Shown: positions 11,035 through 21,217 of the stretch, one piece after another
How the letters are laid out: the number at the start of each line of letters is the position of its first letter
Position numbering within the stretch: the stretch's first letter is position 1
Assembly: GCF_000754805.1 (NCBI RefSeq)
Contig: NZ_KN150731.1
Span: 3,335,886 to 3,399,885, forward strand
Direction: 5' to 3'
DNA length: 64,000 bases
Source of the DNA: Yersinia frederiksenii ATCC 33641
GTDB taxonomy: Bacteria; Pseudomonadota; Gammaproteobacteria; Enterobacterales; Enterobacteriaceae
Notes under the pieces: generated by a model
The model's input: the letters and a program-made list of their open reading frames with translations, nothing else
What the model was told of the DNA's origin: nothing
Database searches by the model: none
Made by a program: the position numbers and the translations under genes

Positions 11035-11343
11035 TTACTGATATAGCACAGCGTTGGCATACCAGATTCCGGGGTAAACACTGTCAGACATCATGATAAT
11101 CAAATAATAAGGCGCACCGCTGGCATTAGCTTTGCGCTTAATTTCTGCTTCGATATCCATTGGGCTGCCAAACACCTGAGCCGAAATTGTGCCTATTTTT
11201 TGTAAGTTGCCACTTTGGGCTCGAGTGATTTCTTGCGCATAAGGCTGAACCGCAGGAGGGGGAACCGGAGTAACGTAAAAGGCGCTACAAGCCGAGAGCC
11301 CCAGAGTGATCAGTAAGAATACCATCGCACGCTTTATATTCAT
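11035..11343 (-). CDS. bsmA: BsmA/YjfO-like DUF1471 lipoprotein
   Basis: 102 residues starting at ATG 11343, behind GAGGCAAAG. The N-terminus is a lipoprotein signal with lipobox LGLSAC (Cys about 20), followed by a Pro-rich linker and a DUF1471 (YhcN-type) fold ending YANAVLYQ. In E. coli BsmA (YjfO) is linked to biofilm and peroxide stress, and lies beside aidB as here. The gene converges on aidB with a small hairpin (11013-11033) between them. An upstream in-frame ATG at 11409 would spoil the signal peptide and is unlikely. Confidence 0.82.
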   Translation of the reverse strand: MNIKRAMVFLLITLGLSACSAFYVTPVPPPAVQPYAQEITRAQSGNLQKIGTISAQVFGSPMDIEAEIKRKANASGAPYYLIIMMSDSVYPGIWYANAVLYQ

Positions 11344-11542
11344 CTTTGCCTCTTTATCCGTAGGGCGGTCACTACCATGCCCGTCATGGCTCAAGTGTAA
11401 CTCTGCCACTGCCCATCTGTGGGTAATATCTTGGAAGAAATTGATTTAAGACTTTATATCTTTGTTTTGGCACACTGAATTTATGCGGTATAAATCGGTT
11501 TTTCCTGTTTATGCTCGGCCTAATAGACAAAGGGTTTTCACC

Positions 11543-12292
11543 ATGATTGAGATGTCGCTGGAAAATATTAATGGTATTGAAGTCATCCATGCGGCCCCTG
11601 CGGGTAAGCGCCAGCAGCCGTTACCCACTATTTTCTTTTTCCACGGCTATACCTCGTCAAAAGAGGTTTACTCCTACTTTGCCTATGCTTTTGCCCAAGC
11701 GGGTTTTCGTACTATAGCGCCGGATGCGGATATGCATGGTGCTCGATTTAACGGTGATGAAACTCAACGGCTATCCCACTTCTGGGAGATCTTAAAATCA
11801 AATATTGATGAGTTGCCAGCCCTTAAACAGCACTATCAGCAGGCGGGGTTAATTGATGGCGAACGTATTGGGGTGGCGGGCGCATCGATGGGGGGAATGA
11901 CCACTTTGGGGGCCTTTGCCCGCTATCCATGGGTCAGGGTTGCTGCTGATTTTATGGGGTCCGGTTATTTTACCTCGTTGGCACAGACACTGTTTCCGCC
12001 ATTGAAGGCGGGGGAAAAGGTTAGCCCGGCAGAATTGAAGCGCCGTGTGTCCCCTTTGGCTGATTATGAACTCTCGCACCAGTTGGGAAAAATCACGGAT
12101 CGCCCATTATTGGTGTGGCATGGCGACGCTGATGATGTAGTGCCTGCAGCAGAGAGTGCACGGTTGGTTCAAGAATTGAGGGCGAGCGGAGGGGATAATT
12201 ACCTGACATATCTTACCGAAGCGGGCATTGGCCATAAAATCACACCTACTGCCTTGGCGGCAGGGGCGCGTTTTTTCAGTCAGTATCTATAA
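11543..12292 (+). CDS. yjfP: YjfP alpha/beta-hydrolase (esterase)
   Basis: 249 residues from ATG 11543 (MIEMSLENINGIEV). Alpha/beta-hydrolase of the dienelactone-hydrolase/peptidase S9 type: oxyanion segment FFHGYTSS, nucleophile Ser in GASMGGM, Asp in WHGDADDVVP and His in GIGHKIT form the catalytic set. E. coli YjfP has carboxylesterase activity in vitro; the natural substrate is unknown. An upstream in-frame ATG at 11484 would add about 20 residues not seen in the family. Follows aidB and bsmA as in E. coli; the sugar-ascorbate (ula) genes that come next in E. coli are absent. Confidence 0.88.
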   Translation: MIEMSLENINGIEVIHAAPAGKRQQPLPTIFFFHGYTSSKEVYSYFAYAFAQAGFRTIAPDADMHGARFNGDETQRLSHFWEILKSNIDELPALKQHYQQAGLIDGERIGVAGASMGGMTTLGAFARYPWVRVAADFMGSGYFTSLAQTLFPPLKAGEKVSPAELKRRVSPLADYELSHQLGKITDRPLLVWHGDADDVVPAAESARLVQELRASGGDNYLTYLTEAGIGHKITPTALAAGARFFSQYL

Positions 12293-12340
12293 AAAAAGCC
12301 CCCGACAGGCGGGGGAGTTGAGTATGGGCTTTCTTTTTTG
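12291..12340. terminator. Terminator between yjfP and the yjfY-like gene
   Basis: On the minus strand CCCCCGCCTGTCGGGGG is followed by CTTTTTTT, a strong terminator for the leftward DUF1471 gene. On the plus strand an outer pairing AGCCC / GGGCT is followed by TTCTTTTTT and can end yjfP transcripts. Confidence 0.8.
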
Positions 12341-12377
12341 TTGGTATTTCTCTGGTGTTGTATTTGTCTATTGAATC

Positions 12378-12653
12378 TTAGCGATACAGAACGGCATTAA
12401 CGTGTATAGAACTATTATCGCCGGGTTCATGCATAGCAATTATCTGATAAGAAGTTGCCCCGCGTTCATCCGCTAATTTACTGACTTGTGCAGTGGCATC
12501 ATCAGGAGAAACGACATTGTGACCCAATGACAGAGCACCAATACTGACGCGCTGTTGCTGCATAGCTTGTTGGGCGGTTATTTCAGTAGCGGCGAACGCA
12601 CTGGTCGATAATACCAAGCCGAGTGCGGTTGCGATGGCGAGTGTATGTTTCAT
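12378..12653 (-). CDS. yjfY: YjfY-like periplasmic DUF1471 protein
   Basis: 91 residues from ATG 12653, with GGAG eight bases upstream. A cleavable signal peptide (MKHTLAIATALGLVLSTSAFA) precedes a DUF1471 domain ending SSIHVNAVLYR. The length, the MHEPGDNSS segment and the position just upstream of rpsF resemble E. coli YjfY. DUF1471 proteins are small, stress-induced periplasmic proteins of unclear biochemical role. It is one of four such genes in this window. The exact orthologue name is less certain than the family. Confidence 0.72.
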   Translation of the reverse strand: MKHTLAIATALGLVLSTSAFAATEITAQQAMQQQRVSIGALSLGHNVVSPDDATAQVSKLADERGATSYQIIAMHEPGDNSSIHVNAVLYR

Positions 12654-13003
12654 AGGTGACTCCAAAATCTTATTTATATACTTTGAATAAGTTATCTATC
12701 TGCTACGCCGCTTGTTTTGCGGTGGATGTAAATAATTCTAGTCGCTTTTGTTAATTTAAAAATACCTGGTAATTGATTCACTTTGTCAAAAAAAGTGAAT
12801 GATATTTATGCTGAGCTAATGATTTTATTGAAAGATTTATTAAACTAATGGATCTACATCCATTGGTTGTTTAATGAACAAAAAGTGCGGTTTTAGCTCA
12901 GTAATGGTTAGAACAAGAATAAATCCCCGCCGGTCCTTGAGTTTCCAGCCGCCCGCAAGTATAGTTACGCGTCATTTTTCAGCCGCACACAAACACGTTC
13001 CTT
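12654..13003 (+). other. Promoter and leader region of the rpsF operon
   Basis: The 412 bases between the yjfY-like gene and rpsF hold no gene that I can support. The left part is AT-rich and probably carries the divergent promoters. From about 12890 the sequence becomes richer in GC and is likely the untranslated leader of the rpsF transcript, leading into the hairpin at 13004-13038. Confidence 0.5.
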
Positions 13004-13038
13004 GCCTCCATGGGCCGCGGTTGACCCTATCAGGAGGC
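13004..13038 (+). promoter_or_regulatory. Candidate S6:S18 autoregulatory leader hairpin
   Basis: GCCTCC at 13004 pairs with GGAGGC at 13033, with an inner GGG / CCC helix and an unpaired CCG-containing region. It lies 27 bases before the rpsF start. Bacterial rpsF leaders often bind the S6:S18 complex through a CCG-bearing bulge; the position and the CCG fit, but I have not modelled the fold against the known motif. Confidence 0.55.
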
Positions 13039-13065
13039 TGAATAATCCGTAAGGAGCAATAATCG

Positions 13066-13458
13066 ATGCGTCATTACGAAATCGTTTTTATGGTCCATCC
13101 TGACCAAAGCGAACAGGTTCCGGGCATGATCGAGCGCTATAGTGCAACTATCACTAATGCTGCTGGTACGATCCACCGTCTGGAAGACTGGGGCCGCCGT
13201 CAACTGGCTTACCCGATCAACAAACTGCACAAAGCTCACTACGTTCTGCTGAACGTTGAAGCTCCGCAGGAAGCGATCGATGAGCTGGAAACAAACTTCC
13301 GCTTCAACGACGCCGTTATCCGTAGCATGGTTATGCGCGTTAAACACGCGGTAACTGAAGCATCACCAATGGTTAAAGCGAAAGACGAACGCCGTGAGCG
13401 TCACGACTTCGCGTCAGAAGCCAATGATGATTCTGAAGCTGGGGATTCTGAAGAGTAA
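13066..13458 (+). CDS. rpsF: 30S ribosomal protein S6
   Basis: 130 residues. S6 binds the central domain of 16S rRNA together with S18. The conserved [21 protein letters not shown] start, the [18 protein letters not shown] core and a Glu/Asp-rich tail (from about 115), the site of glutamate addition by RimK in E. coli, are all visible. First gene of rpsF-priB-rpsR-rplI, with AAGGAG before the ATG. Confidence 0.99.
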
Positions 13459-13463
13459 TTGCC

Positions 13464-14016
<553 letters not shown>

Positions 14017-14055
14017 TCGGCCACTGTCCATTAACGACTTTGAGAGGATAAGGTA

Positions 14056-14508
14056 ATGCAAGTTATTCTGCTTGATAAAGTAGCAAACCTGGGCAGCCTG
14101 GGTGACCAAGTGAACGTTAAAGCGGGCTACGCTCGTAACTTCCTGGTTCCACAAGGTAAAGCTGTTCCGGCAACTAAGAAAAACGTAGAGTTCTTTGAAG
14201 CACGCCGTGCAGAATTGGAAGCCAAATTGGCTGGCGTTCTGGCTGCTGCTGAAGCTCGCGCAGCTAAAATTAACGAACTGGGCAGCGTCACCATCGCATC
14301 TAAATCTGGCGATGAAGGCAAACTGTTCGGCTCTATCGGTACTCGCGACATCGCTGACGCTGTAACTGCAGCTGGCGTTGAAGTGGCCAAGAGCGAAGTT
14401 CGTCTGCCGAATGGCGTTCTGCGTACCACTGGTGATCATGAAGTTCACTTCCAGGTACACAGCGACGTGTTCGCGCAATTGAACGTGATCGTGGTTGCAG
14501 AAGCGTAA
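14056..14508 (+). CDS. rplI: 50S ribosomal protein L9
   Basis: 150 residues. L9 has an N-terminal rRNA-binding lobe ([19 protein letters not shown]), a long connecting helix (about 40-75) and a C-terminal lobe; all are present. It binds near the base of the L1 stalk and helps to keep the reading frame. Last gene of the rpsF operon, preceded by GAGAGGATAAGG, followed by a terminator. Confidence 0.99.
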   Translation: MQVILLDKVANLGSLGDQVNVKAGYARNFLVPQGKAVPATKKNVEFFEARRAELEAKLAGVLAAAEARAAKINELGSVTIASKSGDEGKLFGSIGTRDIADAVTAAGVEVAKSEVRLPNGVLRTTGDHEVHFQVHSDVFAQLNVIVVAEA

Positions 14509-14528
14509 GTTACGCTGTTGTTAACCTG

Positions 14529-14561
14529 CTAAAACGCCAGCCTTGTGCTGGCGTTTTGCTG
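14529..14561 (+). terminator. Terminator of the rpsF-rplI operon
   Basis: AAAACGCCAGC / GCTGGCGTTTT with loop CTTGT, 21 bases after the rplI stop. Confidence 0.9.
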
Positions 14562-14637
14562 TCTGGCGTAAGGGAAATAGGCGTCAGAGTCGCGAGAAGA
14601 GAGTTCGTTGATAAAAGCAGGTGATGGGGTATCGCGC

Positions 14638-15429
14638 TTAACGATCGCGGCGATAGCTGCCATCACTTTGTCGGGTAAACAGCACTTGCGTGTTACTGGT
14701 GGTTTCAATGGCCAGTGCCGCCACCACTCCCTGAGCATCCAGCATAATTTTAACTTCTTGGCCGGCCTTGAGATTACTCAGCGGTTTATCATTACCCTCA
14801 ACTTGTGCCATCGCAAAAACTTCATTGACCGGTAAGTTATTATCGCGGAACAGTTGCGCCAGCGTTTTCCCTGATTGAATCTGATAACTCTGCCAATTTC
14901 CCTGAACTGGGGGGATGGCCTCTGGAGCCACGGGAGGCGCCACCGTAGGAGGTGGCGGAGCATCAAGATTGTTTTGTGAGTGAAGGTCGCTTTGCAATTG
15001 GGCCTGTAGCGGCACCTCAGTTGACGGAGCGCTGACCGGGAATGAATGGTCGGTATTGTCACGTGATACTGGCCACAGCAGCGCTAGCAGCAATACTGTC
15101 GTCGCAATGATAATCCAGCGACGGTGGAAGAAGGGCAATGGCTCCATCCACTGAAAACTGTCCGGTAAGTGCCAGATTTTCAGCAACAGTCTTTTAATCC
15201 CTGTTTCCTGAGCAGCCGCAGCCGTAGATTCAGGGGAAACATGATTTTCAGTAGCGGCAATATCCTCAGCAGGAGCAATGTGTTCAGATGCATTGACTTC
15301 AGACATCAGATTTTGGTCATCCGTCGTTTTAGCATCCGGCAAAATCCTCTGCCTGATATTCAGCCAGGTATGCAGCAGTGGCTGATAAACCCGGGTACTT
15401 TTCCTTCTCCTGGGCGCGATTCTGCCCAT
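14638..15429 (-). CDS. ytfB: OapA/YtfB family cell-envelope protein
   Basis: 263 residues. A basic and acidic cytoplasmic part (1-100) contains the WHLPDSFQWMEPLPFFHRR segment typical of OapA N-termini. One membrane helix follows (about 104-121), then a Pro-rich periplasmic linker (150-175) and a C-terminal OapA/LysM-like domain (from QSYQIQSGKTLAQLF). E. coli YtfB (212 aa) localises to the septum and binds glycan; Haemophilus OapA affects opacity and adherence. This protein has an extra N-terminal ~45 residues; an internal ATG at 15306 (MSEVNASEH) is an alternative start. Confidence 0.85.
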   Translation of the reverse strand: MGRIAPRRRKSTRVYQPLLHTWLNIRQRILPDAKTTDDQNLMSEVNASEHIAPAEDIAATENHVSPESTAAAAQETGIKRLLLKIWHLPDSFQWMEPLPFFHRRWIIIATTVLLLALLWPVSRDNTDHSFPVSAPSTEVPLQAQLQSDLHSQNNLDAPPPPTVAPPVAPEAIPPVQGNWQSYQIQSGKTLAQLFRDNNLPVNEVFAMAQVEGNDKPLSNLKAGQEVKIMLDAQGVVAALAIETTSNTQVLFTRQSDGSYRRDR

Positions 15430-15716
15430 GGTGACCTCTCTTCAACGACGTAAAACTACATAAATAATAAAATAGTAATGCACTAATAGGCTTCTAAGTA
15501 TAACTCTTCTTACTTGAAGTTGGGCTGAGTAGCTAACTGATTGATGCCAAAAGACAGAACATTATAATACTTAAACAGGGGATTTCCCGGTTAGCCTGCT
15601 GCCATTGTTTCTTTTTCTTCGACAAAAGTCATCATTCGCAAAGCAAGATTTTACCGCACTCCCCTGCTGCTGTTATGCTTGCGGCTTCGACATGATTAGC
15701 GACTAAAGGAAAATCC

Positions 15717-16337
15717 ATGACAACCCCTTCTTTTGAAAGCGTTGAAGCGCAAGCAAGCTACGGAATTGGTTTACAAATCGGGCAACAATTGCAAGAGTCC
15801 GGGCTGGAAGGTTTATTGCCAGAAGCATTACTGGCAGGTTTGCGTGACGCAATGGAAGGGAATACACCGACCGTCCCTGTTGATGTTGTGCACCGCGCAC
15901 TGCGTGAAGTTCACGAGCGTGCTGATAAAGTCCGTGTTGAGCGCCAGCAGGCTTTGGTTGAAGAAGGGAAAACTTTCCTGGAAGAGAATGCCAAACGTGA
16001 TGACGTTACCACGACTGAGTCTGGCTTGCAGTTCTCGGTGTTGCAGGTGGGTGAAGGCCCAATTCCATCCCGCCAAGACCGCGTACGTGTGCATTACACC
16101 GGTCGCTTGGTTGACGGTACCATATTTGATAGCTCAGTTGAGCGCGGCCAACCCGCAGAGTTCCCGGTCAGTGGTGTCATTCCAGGCTGGATTGAAGCTC
16201 TGTCTATGATGCCAGTGGGTTCTAAGTGGAAGTTGTACATCCCACACAGCCTGGCTTATGGCGAGCGTGGCGCCGGTGCGACTATCCCTCCATTCAGTGC
16301 GTTGATGTTTGAAGTGGAACTGTTGGAAATTCTGTAA
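15717..16337 (+). CDS. fklB: FKBP-type peptidyl-prolyl cis-trans isomerase FklB (FKBP22)
   Basis: 206 residues. An N-terminal dimerisation helix domain ([20 protein letters not shown] to about 90) is joined by a long helix to an FKBP domain (about 110-206) with [27 protein letters not shown] and [13 protein letters not shown], all expected active-site segments. There is no signal peptide, so it is the cytoplasmic FKBP22 rather than periplasmic FkpA. Accelerates proline isomerisation during folding. AAAGGAAAATCC precedes the ATG. Confidence 0.96.
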   Translation: MTTPSFESVEAQASYGIGLQIGQQLQESGLEGLLPEALLAGLRDAMEGNTPTVPVDVVHRALREVHERADKVRVERQQALVEEGKTFLEENAKRDDVTTTESGLQFSVLQVGEGPIPSRQDRVRVHYTGRLVDGTIFDSSVERGQPAEFPVSGVIPGWIEALSMMPVGSKWKLYIPHSLAYGERGAGATIPPFSALMFEVELLEIL

Positions 16338-16356
16338 TATTCCAGCAGTGATATGA

Positions 16357-16385
16357 GAAAGGGCGACATCATGTCGCCCTTTTTG
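16357..16385. terminator. Bidirectional terminator between fklB and ytfE
   Basis: AAAGGGCGACAT / ATGTCGCCCTTT, T-rich on both strands; it serves fklB rightward and ytfE leftward. Confidence 0.9.
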
Positions 16386-16419
16386 CATTTATTCACCACG
16401 ATGACGATTAATAGCGAAA

Positions 16420-17085
16420 TTATTCGCCTTTCAGCGCACGGGGAAACAGTAAATTATTTTCCAGATGAATATGTTCCATCAGGTCAGTGATGAATTCATT
16501 GATACCGTTGTAAAGTGCCTGCCAGGTATTGCAGGCACCTTCTGGTGGGGTCATATTTTGTGTCAATTGTTTCACCACTTCCAATTGCTGCCCAACGGCG
16601 TCGTGCTCCGCTTCCATCACAAATATTGGCCCACTGGCTTGCGAACCCATGCCGCGTTTGATCATCGGGAACAGAATTTGTTCCTCTTTGTACATATGCT
16701 GGGTTAGTTCTTCTAAAATCGCGGTAAGTTCCGCTGCCAATCCGCGTGGACATGCCGGTTTTTCGCCATGGACGCGTTCAACTTTTTCAGCCATCAGAAT
16801 CAGCTCTGGCAACTGCTCGCGGTGACGGTTGTGGTAGCGGCTGATAATAAAATTAATGATGTCAGTCAGGGAACGTTGTTGCCAATCTTCAGATGACTGA
16901 GGTTCGATGTGTAATGCACTCAACTGTGCTTCCAATTCATCGATATCCAGATTCAGCTTATTGGCTGCCCGCAGCAGTGTTTGCTTACCCCCACAGCAGA
17001 AATCCAATTGATGCTGACGGAAGAGTTTTGTGGCTCGTGGGATAGCGATAGCCAGAGCGCCGAGAGATTGATTACGGTAATCCAT
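16420..17085 (-). CDS. ytfE: YtfE (RIC), di-iron protein for repair of iron-sulfur clusters
   Basis: 221 residues. An N-terminal ScdA-type domain with the CCGGKQTL cysteine pair (about residues 30-31) is followed by a hemerythrin-like four-helix domain whose His and Glu ligands are seen in [37 protein letters not shown] and [16 protein letters not shown]. It repairs Fe-S clusters damaged by NO or peroxide. The promoter carries a near-perfect NsrR palindrome (17118-17140), so NO-inducible expression through NsrR is likely. Confidence 0.95.
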   Translation of the reverse strand: MDYRNQSLGALAIAIPRATKLFRQHQLDFCCGGKQTLLRAANKLNLDIDELEAQLSALHIEPQSSEDWQQRSLTDIINFIISRYHNRHREQLPELILMAEKVERVHGEKPACPRGLAAELTAILEELTQHMYKEEQILFPMIKRGMGSQASGPIFVMEAEHDAVGQQLEVVKQLTQNMTPPEGACNTWQALYNGINEFITDLMEHIHLENNLLFPRALKGE

Positions 17086-17117
17086 GATGACACCTCATTG
17101 AGTTATTAAATATCTAT

Positions 17118-17140
17118 AACATGCATAATAAATACATGTT
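17118..17140. promoter_or_regulatory. NsrR operator upstream of ytfE
   Basis: A 23-base palindrome: AACATG(C)AT on the left and ATACATGTT on the right around an AT centre, extended outward to CTATAAC / GTTATAG (17114-17144). It fits the 11-1-11 NsrR pattern with AAnATGnATTT half-sites. It lies 33-55 bases ahead of the ytfE start, where it would overlap the promoter. Confidence 0.75.
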
Positions 17141-17179
17141 ATAGAATGCGATATAGCTCTTAAGAGGTATGCCAAGAGA

Positions 17180-17212
17180 GCAACAGCGCTCCGTCAAGCG
17201 CTGTTGCTAGCG
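17180..17212 (-). terminator. Hairpin after cpdB
   Basis: Eleven-pair perfect stem GCAACAGCGCT / AGCGCTGTTGC with a six-base loop, reading leftward seven bases after the cpdB stop; only a short T-rich stretch (TCTCTT) follows, so termination efficiency is uncertain. Confidence 0.65.
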
Positions 17213-17213
17213 G

Positions 17214-19187
17214 TTATTTCTGCTGTAAATCGATTTGGTAAACCTCAAAACCAATTTCGTCAGTCCCGGTGGCTTTCATCGGATACTGTGCTTTTTGTTT
17301 AATAAATTCAGCTGCTTTAGCGCTTGGCGAGGTTTCAAAACGAATATCCAACGGCTGTTTGCTCTCAAGCACTGCCAGACGCCAGTTGTTATCTGCTTGT
17401 GGGGTAACCTGCCCATGTTTTTTGGTCTCAGCGCTGATATAAGCAGATAAAACTGCTCGGTTCTCATCCGGTGAAGCGAAAGCAATATGGGTGTCCCCAG
17501 TGCCAGCAAATTTACCGCTGTAGGCGCGATAATTATTGGTAGCAATCAGGAACGTCGCTTTTGGGTCAATCGGCTTGCCGTTAAATGTCAGGTTTTTAAT
17601 TCGCTCGGCTTTATCATTAATCAACGTACATTCACCATCGTAGCGAGCGGGTTGGCTCACATCAATTTCGTACTTAACCCCATCAATAACATCGAAATTA
17701 TAAGTACGGAAACCATCCCAATTAATGAGCGATTGCGGTTTGCTACTGTTCACATCGATTTGATTAAATTGCGCAGCGGAGCACTCGAGCCATTGCTTAA
17801 CCTCTGCACCGCTGGCTTTTACCACCACCAACGTGTTTGGGTAAAGGTACAGGTCAGCGGCATTACGGAAGGTTAGCTCACCTTTCTCGACTTCGACAAA
17901 ACTGGCCGGGTCATTTTTACGTCCGCCAGCTTTAAACGGCGCAGCGGCAGAAAGCACCGGTAAGTCAGCCAAATCAGGGTCACCCTGAATAAAGTGTTCG
18001 GTATAGGCGCGTTGGGCGTTATTGACGATTTGTACCGTTGGGTCATCTTGAATCAGCGCCAGATAGCTGTACATATTATCTGATGCTTTGCCGATCGGTT
18101 GGCTGACAAAATCACGGGTGCCCTGATGATCAGCGGCCAACACTTTCACCAATTTTGCATCTTCGGCAGCCAGCGATTTTTGCGCCGCTTTATCAAAAAT
18201 AGGGCGCGCTTCGGCCTTGGCTTGAGTCACCTGCCATGGGCCTTGGTCATTATTCAGGACAAAATCCACGACACCCAGATGGTCGCCCCACTGGCCCGGC
18301 ATCACGGCGGGAATGCCATTTAATGTCCCCTGGGCAATATCCGCGCCTTTGATAGCAGCAAAATCTTTGCTTGGGAAGACGGCATGGGCATGACCGAACA
18401 TGATGGCATCGATACCCGGCACTTGGCTGAGGTAATAAACCGAGTTTTCAGCCATGGTTTTATAAGGGTCACTGGAGAGGCCGGAGTGGGGGATAGCCAC
18501 CACTAAATCCGCACCTTGCTTGCGCATTTCCGGTACCCATTTTTGAGCGGTTTCGGTGATGTCGTTAACGGTGACTTTGCCGCTCAGGTTGGCTTTGTCC
18601 CATATCATCACTTGTGGCGGCACAAAACCGATGTAGCCGATCCGCAGGTTGTGCGTTTTCCCTTCGCGATCTTTTACCGGAGTGTCGACAATTAAATAAG
18701 GCTGAAACAGTGGCTTACCTGTTTTGACATCAATAACGTTGGCATTAACATAGGGGAATTTGGCACCTGCCAGTGATTTTTTCAGATAATCCAGACCATA
18801 ATTAAACTCATGGTTGCCGATGTTACCTACAGCATAGTCCAAGGTATTCATTGCTTTATAGACGGGATGAATTTCCCCGGCTTTGAGCCCTTTGGCTGCC
18901 ATATAGTCACCCAGCGGGCTGCCCTGAATCAGGTCGCCGTTATCCACCAATACACTGTTGGATGCTTGTTGGCGAGCGGCTTCAATGAGGCTTGCCGTGC
19001 GCACCAGGCCGAACTTCTCGGTGGGCTTATCTTTGTAGTAATCGAAATCCATCATGTTGCTGTGTAAATCGGTGGTTTCCAGTACTCGCAAGTCAACGGT
19101 AGCGGCTTGTGTTGTGAACACAGACATTGATGTCGCGACAGCAATCAGGCTGGCAAGCAGGGATAACGTCAGCGGACGCTTAGACAT
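17214..19187 (-). CDS. cpdB: Periplasmic 2',3'-cyclic-nucleotide 2'-phosphodiesterase / 3'-nucleotidase
   Basis: 657 residues from ATG 19187, which has GGAG eight bases upstream; in-frame ATGs at 19199 and 19241 are weaker choices. A Sec signal peptide ends near [11 protein letters not shown]. The calcineurin-like metallophosphatase domain has [34 protein letters not shown] and FGHAHAVFP metal-binding motifs; the C-terminal 5'-nucleotidase domain binds the base. It hydrolyses 2',3'-cyclic nucleotides and then 3'-nucleotides to let the cell use external nucleotides. Divergent from cysQ with a 387-base gap. Confidence 0.97.
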   Translation of the reverse strand: MSKRPLTLSLLASLIAVATSMSVFTTQAATVDLRVLETTDLHSNMMDFDYYKDKPTEKFGLVRTASLIEAARQQASNSVLVDNGDLIQGSPLGDYMAAKGLKAGEIHPVYKAMNTLDYAVGNIGNHEFNYGLDYLKKSLAGAKFPYVNANVIDVKTGKPLFQPYLIVDTPVKDREGKTHNLRIGYIGFVPPQVMIWDKANLSGKVTVNDITETAQKWVPEMRKQGADLVVAIPHSGLSSDPYKTMAENSVYYLSQVPGIDAIMFGHAHAVFPSKDFAAIKGADIAQGTLNGIPAVMPGQWGDHLGVVDFVLNNDQGPWQVTQAKAEARPIFDKAAQKSLAAEDAKLVKVLAADHQGTRDFVSQPIGKASDNMYSYLALIQDDPTVQIVNNAQRAYTEHFIQGDPDLADLPVLSAAAPFKAGGRKNDPASFVEVEKGELTFRNAADLYLYPNTLVVVKASGAEVKQWLECSAAQFNQIDVNSSKPQSLINWDGFRTYNFDVIDGVKYEIDVSQPARYDGECTLINDKAERIKNLTFNGKPIDPKATFLIATNNYRAYSGKFAGTGDTHIAFASPDENRAVLSAYISAETKKHGQVTPQADNNWRLAVLESKQPLDIRFETSPSAKAAEFIKQKAQYPMKATGTDEIGFEVYQIDLQQK

Positions 19188-19574
19188 GGCTTTCTCCATC
19201 GTGGCTTTTCCATTAAGAAAACAATTCGACATATATCGCAAAAGAATATGTAAATTTAAGAAATTGTCATAATAAAGTGTGAAGTTTGGCAGAAAATACG
19301 TTTAGATAACGCGCAGGTGCTCACAGTTGCAGCAGGTTGATGCCACTGATTTTATTGGAAGTTAAATGACAAAGGTGGCTATTTGGCAGGGAGATTATTA
19401 GTCTGTCCCGCCGATGATAAGGATTGAGATGATTAATTTTTATTTTAGCTTTGCGTTCTAAAATGAATGTAGAGTGGGCGAGAAGTCCCTAGACCATTTC
19501 AGATCAACAGAGATCTATCAGATGTATTCTGACTATCAATATTCGACATGACTCATAATACCAAGGGGTGGATA
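19188..19574. promoter_or_regulatory. Divergent intergenic region cpdB / cysQ
   Basis: 387 bases without a supported gene. AT-rich next to both genes, so it should hold the two divergent promoters. I see no clear operator or repeat in it. Confidence 0.4.
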
Positions 19575-20315
19575 ATGTTAGAGCAAATTTGCCAGTTAGC
19601 CCGCGAGGCAGGTGTGGCGATTATGGCGGTCTATCAGGGTGATAAGCCCCTTGATGTGGCCCATAAAAAAGATGATTCACCCGTCACTGCAGCTGATCTG
19701 GCGGCTCACCAGATTATTAAAGCTGGTTTGGCGGCATTGACTCCCGATATTCCCCTGTTATCTGAAGAAGATCCACCTACATGGGCGGTGCGCCAGCACT
19801 GGCAGCGTTATTGGCTGGTTGATCCACTCGATGGCACCAAAGAGTTCCTAAACCGCAATGGTGAATTCACCGTCAATATCGCCTTGATTGACCAAGGGGT
19901 ACCGGTGTTGGGGGTGGTCTATACCCCGGTGACTGAAGTGATGTACAGCGCCGAAAATGGCAAGGCGTGGAAGGAGGAGGGGGGCAGACGTATGCAAATT
20001 CAAGTGCGAGATGCACTGCCTCCGCTAGTGGTAGTCAGCCGCTCTCACAGTGATGCTGAGTTGGAAGATTATTTGTCGCAACTGGGTGAGCATCAGACAG
20101 TCTCGGTCGGGTCATCACTCAAGTTTTGTTTGGTGGCGGAAGGGAAAGCGCAATTGTACCCGCGTTTTGGGCCAACCAATGTGTGGGATACTGCAGCCGG
20201 GCATGCTGTCGCTATTGCTGCCGGGGCACTGGTCCATGATTGGCAGGGTAAACCACTTTCTTATACCCCGCGTGAATCTTTCCTGAACCCCGGCTTTAGA
20301 GTGTCGCTGTTTTAA
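19575..20315 (+). CDS. cysQ: 3'(2'),5'-bisphosphate nucleotidase CysQ
   Basis: 246 residues from ATG 19575 ([13 protein letters not shown]), identical in length to E. coli CysQ; an upstream ATG at 19548 lacks support. Converts 3'-phosphoadenosine 5'-phosphate (PAP), a by-product of sulfate assimilation, to AMP. The inositol-monophosphatase-family metal site is complete: [15 protein letters not shown] and WDTAAGHA. It meets ytfJ tail to tail, the two stop codons sharing the bases TTAA. Confidence 0.97.
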   Translation: MLEQICQLAREAGVAIMAVYQGDKPLDVAHKKDDSPVTAADLAAHQIIKAGLAALTPDIPLLSEEDPPTWAVRQHWQRYWLVDPLDGTKEFLNRNGEFTVNIALIDQGVPVLGVVYTPVTEVMYSAENGKAWKEEGGRRMQIQVRDALPPLVVVSRSHSDAELEDYLSQLGEHQTVSVGSSLKFCLVAEGKAQLYPRFGPTNVWDTAAGHAVAIAAGALVHDWQGKPLSYTPRESFLNPGFRVSLF

Positions 20316-20875
20316 GACTTTAGCAATTGGTGCAGTTGGGCAATAACCTGCTGCACCTCTTCGGGGGTTAGCGCACCATCTTTGACAAATTTAACGTTTC
20401 CTTGCTGATCCAGCACCACAATTGCCGAACCTTTCGCCGCCAGATCCCAGGCTTTTTGAACATTCCCGTTACTGTCTACTACAAACTGTGACCAAGGGAA
20501 TTCACGTTTATTACTTTCAATGCTGCTACGCACAAACATTGCAGTGCCAATAATTGCGTCATCGGTGTTGACGATTGTCGTCGTTTGGTAACGATCGTGT
20601 GGCAAATTAGCATGCTTGATGGCTTCCACTAGCGGTGCATTCAGCTCCTTTGCCGAGGTGCGGCCAGCAATATGCTGGACGACTCGCACTTTGCCGGGCA
20701 ATTGCGAGCTATTCCAGCTTTTATAGCTAAACTGATCAGTAGCTTTATCATAATTTAATTCGCCTTTATCACTGACCCCCACCGGCGGTACCCGCTGGTC
20801 AAGTTGGAGTGTATGAGCACTGGCGATGAAGGGGGTGAACAGCAGCGATAGGATAAGCAGGCTATTTTTTATCAT
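20312..20875 (-). CDS. ytfJ: YtfJ family periplasmic protein
   Basis: 187 residues with a signal peptide ([20 protein letters not shown]). The mature part resembles the thioredoxin-like YtfJ family (conserved [25 protein letters not shown] at the C-terminus), but no CxxC redox motif is present, so it is not expected to act as a disulfide oxidoreductase. The function is unknown. Located between cysQ and ytfK as in E. coli. Confidence 0.9.
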   Translation of the reverse strand: MIKNSLLILSLLFTPFIASAHTLQLDQRVPPVGVSDKGELNYDKATDQFSYKSWNSSQLPGKVRVVQHIAGRTSAKELNAPLVEAIKHANLPHDRYQTTTIVNTDDAIIGTAMFVRSSIESNKREFPWSQFVVDSNGNVQKAWDLAAKGSAIVVLDQQGNVKFVKDGALTPEEVQQVIAQLHQLLKS

Positions 20876-21217
20876 GGAATGTCCTTTAGGATCTTATGAG
20901 TCATGTTGGGCACTTATTCCTGTACCTTGGAAATTATTGGGTATCAGTTTTCCAATAATAGGTGCAGATCGGAGGTCTGTCCTGTTTGTTGGGAATAATT
21001 ATTTCTGACATTTACTAGATGGTTATTCTGTCTCTATCTCTCATTTTCTCTGCATGGCTCTGTAATTTTATGTAAATCCAGCATCAATGACTGATTTTGG
21101 GGGAACTTAAGCCCATACTCTAGGTCTATTACTCTGCAATTATCTTACGCTACCTGTGATCTTGGTCGCTAAGTCGCCAAAAGGTACGTATTGGTGCTAT
21201 GGGAGGAAAGTAAAACA
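20876..21217. promoter_or_regulatory. Divergent intergenic region ytfJ / ytfK
   Basis: 342 bases without a supported gene. It contains a perfect 8-bp inverted repeat ATTATTGG / CCAATAAT (20933-20959) about 58 bases ahead of ytfJ, and TTGG / CCAA arms around TCGCTAAGTCG near 21170. Either might be regulatory; neither matches an operator that I know. Confidence 0.35.
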
